Below are positions 58,708 to 64,000 of a stretch of 64,000 nucleotides of DNA, one piece after another. The stretch comes from Oncomelania hupensis. Lineage: Eukaryota > Mollusca > Gastropoda > Littorinimorpha > Pomatiopsidae. Every line of letters starts with the position of its first letter. The stretch's first letter is position 1. The position numbers and the translations under genes are program-made. The stretch lies in assembly GCA_036898135.1 (NCBI GenBank), contig CM072511.1, forward strand, positions 30,200,182 through 30,264,181. Reading direction: 5' to 3'. The notes beneath the pieces are model-generated. The model searched no databases and was not told the DNA's origin. It saw only the letters and a program-made list of their open reading frames with translations.

Positions 58708-59541
58708 CGTGTTCAATGGGATGGTCTGTCGGACTTTGTCGTTGGTAATGTGGTGGGTATAGGAAATGCCCAGAAGTCTTCTGTAGCATATCATCTCCAC
58801 GCTTTGTATTTTTCGTTCTAGGTCTGCTGTGAGGGTCCATGTATCGCAAGCGTATAGGAAGATGGAGATGACAAGGGAGCGCAGCAGCCTTGCTCTGGAG
58901 TGTAGAATGATGGTCCTATCTTTCCAAATGGGCTTAAACCTTGTCAGGGGCGCAGTTTTTCCTGCGATCGTGGAGAGGACTTCCTGTCGGGACCCATTGT
59001 CTGATACAATGGCTCCTAAATATTTGAAGCTATGCACTGTGTAAAGGAATTGGCCTTGGACTTTGATGTCCGTGTTGGTTTCATTGGTGTTGTTGGTCAT
59101 CATGTTGGTCTTCTTTGTACTTATTTTCATTCCAAAGGCTCTGGAGGTAGTGTCAAGCCTCTGTACCAGCTGTTCAAGTTCTTGTTCCTCTCCACCCAAT
59201 CCATCACTCTCATCCGCAAAACGGAGGTTGGAGATTGCTCTGCCCCCTATGCTGACTGTGCCTTGGTGTTCTGCAAGAGCATCTGACATGATGCGCTCTA
59301 GGAAGATGTTGAAGAGTGTTGGAGAGAGTAGACATCTTTGACGCACGCCGATTGTTGTTCTGACCCAGTTCCCGATGACGTTGTTGTGGAGGACTGCACT
59401 GGTAGCCTTATCAAGAAGGCTTTTGGAGACTTCAATAATTTTATGGCTGATGCTGTACACTCTCATGGTTGCCCACAGAGCTGCATGCCAGACTCGGTCA
59501 AACGCTTTCTTGAAGTCTACAAACACATGATACAACATCAT
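58708..59541 (-). mobile_element. RTE-like LINE internal fragment
   Basis: One open frame of 285 codons on the minus strand, from 'YHVFVDFKKAFDRVWH' through 'VRQRCLLSPTLFN' and 'RFADESDGL' (Ser replaces the Ile after the two catalytic Asp-region residues) to 'RRLLGISYTHHI'. Both the 5' part and the 3' terminus with tail are missing, so this copy was fragmented after insertion. Confidence 0.88.
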
Positions 59542-59577
59542 GACCTGGTGAATGAAAATCTAAACCTAAACTTAAGA

Positions 59578-59845
59578 ATGAAATAAACATTGGCGTGTAA
59601 CGTCCACACACGCACCATTGGCGATACCACAAAGGGGGATAACCATCCCTGGAAAGAGGGAGAAGGGACCTAAATCAACAATGAACCACCAGAGCAATCC
59701 AGCTGCTAAGATCAACAGTGCAGATTGACCACTTGTAACGTGCTCACCACGTGAGTCCAAATGGATCATCGGTGTGCCAGGCGAACGCTCCACCCACTGG
59801 CGCTTGTATCTGGACACGCGATCGGCTATGGTGTAACGTGTCTCC
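59578..59845 (-). mobile_element. tRNA-related SINE family S5, minus strand
   Basis: On the minus strand the head has an A-box-like 'gcgccagtgggtggagcg' and 'ttcgcctggcacaccgatga' with a degenerate B box. Then come 'ggtggttcattgttgattta' and 'gtatcgccaatggtgcgtgt', ending 'acgccaatgtttatttcat'. The body matches 45558-45688. Confidence 0.6.
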
Positions 59846-59930
59846 CTTTTGTTTATCTATAGATATCCAAAAGGAGACGCGTCACAGTCGCGTGTCCAGA
59901 TAGATATGCAAGCGCCTGTGGCTCGACAAC
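59799..59930. repeat. Imperfect inverted repeat
   Basis: The arms 'ggcgcttgtatctggacacg' with 'cgtgtctccctttt' (59797-59850) and 'aaaaggagacgcgtcac' with 'cgcgtgtccagatagatatg' 'caagcgcc' (59870-59920) are mutually complementary with short indels, around a 'gtttatctatagatatc' centre. It probably represents two SINE heads facing each other. Confidence 0.6.
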
Positions 59931-60370
59931 TAAGCTACGGCGATGGGTATAAAATGAAAATAGTCCTAGTATCGAGTCTCCAAATGATCGTCCCCTATTC
60001 ACAACTTTCCGGCACCTCTCATAAAAACTCGTGGGTATCGCCATTATAAATTAAAACGAGGTTATATGAAACCAAGTTCCGGTTTTGCTTGTTTTGCTTT
60101 TATCAAAGCTTGATGCGTGACTTTTAAATATGGAAAATTGCCGAAAACGACGATTGTTAGAGCCAGAAAACGAGTGGGATAAGTATAAAAACGGTGGAGG
60201 AAGTACATGCTCAGTGAAAGAATGCAAAAAACAATCGTAGAGGCCTGTATTTGTGGCGACTTCGGAGGTGCGTCGATCATCGACAGAAAGTGAAACGGGA
60301 CCTGAAAACTCTTGTAGTTTTCCATAGATTCGCCGTCGCAACCTTCACAAAACACTAAGTAACTGAATAT

Positions 60371-60595
60371 GTTAGGCTAGCGTTGTGGCCAAGTGGGCTA
60401 AGGCGGGACTAACTTGCCTTGTCCACAAGCCAGAAACCAATGGCGCCTGACAGGTGTGGGTTCGAGCCAGCATCTAGGCGTTATGTTTTTTCCGAATATT
60501 TTTCAAAAATTCACAAATAATGTTAGGTAGGTAGGGTTTAGGCGCGCCACTGGCAATAGAAAGGGATAATAAACTGCAGCAAAAAAAATAAAAAT
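60371..60595 (+). mobile_element. SINE family S1, internally deleted copy
   Basis: Complete tRNA-like head ('gtggccaagtgggctaaggc', B box 'gggttcgagcc'). The conserved 3' domain is shortened: 'tttaggcgcgccactggcaa' goes directly to 'gggataataaa' without the 'ggaggcagccc' block. Confidence 0.85.
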
Positions 60596-60739
60596 ATGTG
60601 AGGGTACGATACAGGTGGCCAGTGACACATGTTATTATTCTTGAATATTTGGAAATAACTCACTAAAACACGCGGAGAAAAAAAAACGGAAGTATTTTTC
60701 ATAGAGGGGATTCCCGTTGGTGCATAGGATAGCAGAAAA

Positions 60740-60795
60740 GTGTGAATACGCTTATGTGTCCGGGGACGTTAATCTATTTAACTAACTATCGAGTC
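60740..60795 (+). repeat. SINE-like 3' end
   Basis: Block 'tgtgtccggggacgttaatc' with 'tatttaactaac', matching 4105-4195 in the opposite orientation. Confidence 0.55.
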
Positions 60796-60799
60796 TTCA

Positions 60800-62080
60800 G
60801 TGCATATGTATCGCTAAAGCTGTACTAGAATTAATTTAGAATGCATGTAATAAATTACCATAAATGAGATTTACACGTTTACGTAATATCTTATCTTCAG
60901 TAAATATACCGTGTAGTTGTACTAGAGTACATTTGAATTTATATCCTAAGTGAACAATAAACGACAGTCAGGCACTTACTTATCTCTTTCGAGATAACCC
61001 ACAAAACAAATGAGTGCAGCGTTCCAACGCCCAATCCATCTAGCATTGTGGGTACCGCACATCAAAAATGAAGGTATGAACGCACTACGTTATTGCTGTT
61101 AACATTGTTTACCGACTGTTATTAGTATGTGTCTTGAAATGACATCATCTTATTATGATGGATATAGAACATTTATTTATTTTTTTTAATAATATTGTAA
61201 GGCTATTCTGGTGGCACAGTGACGTCATGGATTGGACACACTAGCAATTATTTCGTGAAGCATCGTCGATCCCGTTAAAATACTTTGTACGGGACGCAAC
61301 GGCGATCCCTGTAAAATACTTGAATGGGGACGCAGTTAGAGTACTTGCAGATGTTACAATGTGCCACTGTACGACATAATGAATGAGACAGCGCAATTAC
61401 ACATCTTCTGTCCACTCAGCTGGGAATGGGAACCCGGTTCTGTTTAGAACAGGGGAAGGGAGAGGAGATGGGAACCGCCTTCACCGAGCTGGCCCAGAGA
61501 AAAAAAGAGGTTCCAAAAAGTCTCTTGCCCTATTGACGCAAAGTTTACGGGAACATATTTGACTTTTAACTAGGCTACTTCTTCTTACTATTTTATTTTT
61601 TGTACCACAGGCTTACAGAAATGCACTGGGGCTGACGTTGACTGGGATGTTGCTTACTATGCCTGCTTGTACTATGCCTGCTGGCTACAGTAAAATTAAA
61701 ATTAAAATTAAAAACTATGCCTGCTTGTACTATGCCTGCTCGCTACAGTAAAATTGTAATGCTACAACAAGAATGAATTTTGAAAAATGAAGAAAGAGAA
61801 GCGGGATGGTTCTGTCTCCTATCATGGCTTTATTTACAGCAATCTACCACTGTTTACTACAATTTTGACCAGTTTTGAAGTCACGAATCAGCAGGTATTG
61901 GCATTATTAACATATCAGCAAAACGAAAACCATATTTGTGCATCTCGGAAATCTGAATATTTTGTGAATCGTTAGCAATCGCTAGATCTAAGTGTTGTTG
62001 TTGCGAGTCTCCATTATGTGAATCGTCTGCTTTCAGTCAACTCTCGCCATCTTCATCGGTCTAGCCATCTGCTTTTTACG
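60800..62080. other. Upstream of the SH3b exon; no exon assigned
   Basis: Contains a local duplication of a 'ctatgcctgcttgtactatg' phrase (61661-61690 and 61717-61746) ending each time in 'gctacagtaaaatt'. An acceptor-like 'tttgtaccacag' at 61600-61611 precedes it, but no reliable frame follows. Confidence 0.35.
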
Positions 62081-62083
62081 TAG

Positions 62084-62255
62084 AGCGGAAGGGGCACTCT
62101 GCGCCTGCGCGACAGAGAACGTGCACGTGCGCAGTACTCCAAGCGCTGACGGCGCCATCTTGACTCAGCTCAACGCTCATGAATGTCTGCCGCACAACGG
62201 ACAGAAACAAGTCGGCGGATCATACACCTGGCTTGAAGTGGACTGGAAAGGGCAC
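62084..62255 (+). CDS. Internal exon encoding an SH3b-like domain
   Basis: Acceptor 'ctttttacgtag' lies before 62084 and donor CAC|GTAAGG follows 62255. It starts in phase 2 and ends in phase 0. The encoded 57 residues include 'ENVHVRSTPSADGAI', 'LTQLNAHECLPHNGQ' and 'GSYTWLEVDWKGH'. The 'N-V-x-V-R-S-x-P-S' start, the 'G-x-x-L' turn and the 'Y-T-W-x-x-V-D-x-x-G' strand are the usual bacterial-type SH3 (SH3b) pattern. In invertebrates that domain accompanies secreted cell-wall enzymes such as lysozymes or NlpC/P60-like peptidases. The rest of the gene is not identified; the exon would break before the final 'GWV' strand, which should be in the next exon. Confidence 0.6.
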
Positions 62256-62259
62256 GTAA

Positions 62260-62700
62260 GGTTAATTCGTTCATCCTTTCATAATAGAATAATCCTAGAT
62301 TATTACAGTACAGTGCTGTGTTAATAAATATAATCCTATGTTGTCATAAGTGTTTCTATCTAGTCAAAGCAGGATCATAGGGTACAAATAAAATCGAGTG
62401 CTACTGGAATGCTGCTACAATAGTACACAACTGTTTTTTTTTTGAAAACGTTACGTGTAATAATTATCGTGGGCGGTTAGTTGCTTACTTGTTTGATTGC
62501 TTGATTGGATAGTCGATAGTTTTCTGAAGTTATGGGTTGATTAGTTTCCTGTTTGCTTTTCTTATCGATGCGCTGTTTGAACAAAATGTAATAAAACATG
62601 GATATAACTTTGTTGTATTCTAGGTCAATGGAAATTAATTTGTATCGGTATATATAATATTTATGAGATGTATTCGGTCAGTCGGTATTCACACTTCATT
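62260..62700. other. Presumed intron, nothing recognised
   Basis: AT-rich sequence following the SH3b exon donor. Confidence 0.35.
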
Positions 62701-62719
62701 TTTGGAATATTTTAGTATA

Positions 62720-62785
62720 GTAGTGGCCAGCGCTTTGAGAAGCTCTCTGAGCTTATAAGTGCACTATATAAGATAAATATTTTCC
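62720..62785 (+). repeat. L2-type SINE tail
   Basis: Reads 'ggccagcgctttgagaagct' then 'ctctgagcttataagtgcac' 'tatataaga', the shared SINE/L2 3' end. Confidence 0.7.
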
Positions 62786-62798
62786 TTTTTTATACAAG

Positions 62799-63257
62799 TA
62801 GTCAATTGGTCGGTTGGCTGATTATTCATTTATTAATTCACCCATTAATTAATGAAGGGTAAGGCTGTTGCGCTCCCTAATTGTCATCTTCATCTTCCTA
62901 TGCGCTGGCGAAACGTAGTCAATTGGTCGGTTGGTTGATTATTCCTTTATTAATTCACCCATTAATAGCGCTTCCTTGTCATCTCCATCTTCCTTTATGC
63001 TTGCAAAACATGGACCCCTATGAAGCCACAGACTATCATACAAGGCACGGTGCTATGAGGCAGAAGAAAGGGGAGACAGAAAAAGAGGTGGGAGGACAAC
63101 ATTTGAGAATGGAATGGCTTGAAACCGAGCGAAACCCTGAGGGTTGCTGAGGACAGAGATAGATGGAGTACGCTGCTTAAACGATCATCTGTGGTGCTCT
63201 AACGACCTTCGAGTTACGGGATTTGGATAGGGTAGGATAGGATAGGATAGGATAATT
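62799..63257 (+). mobile_element. RTE-like LINE 3' end, with duplicated junction
   Basis: The main RTE part 62968-63257 runs from the 'SLVISIFLYACEAWT'-equivalent region, with a deletion, to 'gggataggataggataggat'. Upstream, a host segment 'agtcaattggtcggttgg' plus about 50 bp of the same RTE stretch (62868-62916) occurs once more, so a unit of about 119 bp is in tandem across the host/RTE junction. Confidence 0.8.
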
Positions 63258-63264
63258 AATGAAA

Positions 63265-63735
63265 TTATTAATTATTTCATGTTTATACTTTTATAGTGTA
63301 CTTTTTATTTAATGAGTGCCTCTCCTCCTCGCCCCTACCCCCGCTCCTCACTCTTTCTCTCTTTATCCGCCCTCATTAAGCTGGCCTAAAGGAAATGGAG
63401 ATACCAAACACTTCTCTCCCCAACGTGCGAATGTTTACGTGGACACCTTGACCCTTTCACATAGGTGGTCGACTTCCAACTAATGGGACAGTCATCTGAA
63501 TGAATTTTAATTAATTAATTCATTCATTCAGTTATTAATAAATGTATTCATTCATTCAGTCATTCATATATTCATCAAACGTTTAATCATTGCGCACTAT
63601 TTTGTCTCTATTATCTAATCAAACAATTCATTTTACTATCCTCGGTTGGCTACTTCAAGCGGATCGGTTCATCGTCTTATCGATAGTTCATTCAATAATT
63701 AATTCAGCCAGCGAGTCAGTCAATCACTCAATCAG
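63265..63735. other. Intergenic sequence rich in ATTC motifs
   Basis: Scattered 'attcattcattcag' phrases. No coding feature. Confidence 0.4.
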
Positions 63736-63736
63736 C

Positions 63737-64000
63737 CAATCATAGTTCATTTCCTTCTGCATTTCCTAATCAAACCAAATTAATTTCCCAAGCATGGGCC
63801 TTCAAAATAATCGAATGGTTGTCTCATTCATTCGTTTATTCATTCAGAAATTCATCTGTTCAGTCAGTCAGCCAGCCAGTCATAGTTTATTTCCTTTTCC
63901 ATTTCCTAATTTAAAAAATTAATTTAAGAAGCATGGGCCTTTACACTGATCGGATGGTTGTTTCATCCATTCATTGATTCTTTCTTTAGTCAATCTGTCA
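63737..64000. repeat. 140-bp tandem repeat reaching the window edge
   Basis: Units start at about 63741 ('catagttcatttccttctgc') and 63881 ('catagtttatttccttttcc') and share 'aagcatgggcctt' and 'gaatggttgt'. The second unit is cut by the window end, so the copy number is unknown. Confidence 0.75.

Noticed and set aside
61612..61700. A possible hydrophobic leader exon ('ALGLTLTGMLLTMPACTMPA') upstream of the SH3b exon
   Set aside because: No in-frame start or clear donor giving the required phase 2, and the stretch is a local tandem duplication.

Overview
This is eukaryotic, gene-poor and repeat-dense DNA. It has spliced exons with GT/AG borders, several non-LTR retrotransposon families, tRNA- and 5S-derived SINEs, TTAGGG-type repeats and very many trinucleotide microsatellites. 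RTE/BovB-like, Tx1-like and L2-like LINEs together with a secreted cystine-knot gene of Trunk/PTTH type point to an invertebrate animal, most likely a lophotrochozoan and plausibly a marine gastropod mollusc. That taxonomic call is inference; no species marker is present.

The main host gene lies on the minus strand between about 24.2 kb and 4.9 kb. Six coding exons (24131-24008 from the ATG, 21296-20065, 18619-18358, 17884-17771, 16496-16314, 5093-4891) have AG/GT borders and matching intron phases (1, 0, 1, 1, 1). Together they give one 2118-nt reading frame of 705 codons plus stop. The product has a signal peptide, a long disordered pro-region with dibasic cleavage sites, an antistasin-like Cys-rich module and a C-terminal cystine-knot-like segment resembling Trunk/PTTH (IL-17-like is the alternative). 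Its 11.2-kb last intron (5094-16313) holds a TTAA-flanked element coding for a THAP domain, a 421-bp TA-flanked MITE, an RTE 3' end and several L2-type LINE ends. A separate plus-strand exon at 62084-62255 encodes an SH3b-like module of a second host gene.

From 30 to 42.5 kb lies a nested transposon structure. A TGACGTCA-rich repeat is split by a complete 10.1-kb Tx1/L1-like LINE (32220-42297, 13-16-bp target duplication). The ORF2 of that LINE is in turn split by a full-length antisense RTE-like LINE (37193-40540) that keeps a 1019-codon open frame. The Tx1 spacer also carries a 1-kb tandem duplication.

From 42.5 to 64 kb the window is a mosaic of LINE and SINE fragments: RTE copies at 46.8, 54.4, 57.1, 58.7 and 62.9 kb, a CR1/Rex-like family at 44.4 and 48.3 kb, an unclassified 0.6-kb repeat at 47.3 kb, and a telomere-cored repeat at 58.1 kb. 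Microsatellites are often attached to LINE 3' ends: (GGATA)n to RTE, (TTATC)n to the CR1/Rex-like family and (ATT)n to L2-type tails. I saw no rRNA gene, functional tRNA gene, CRISPR array or bacterial feature.
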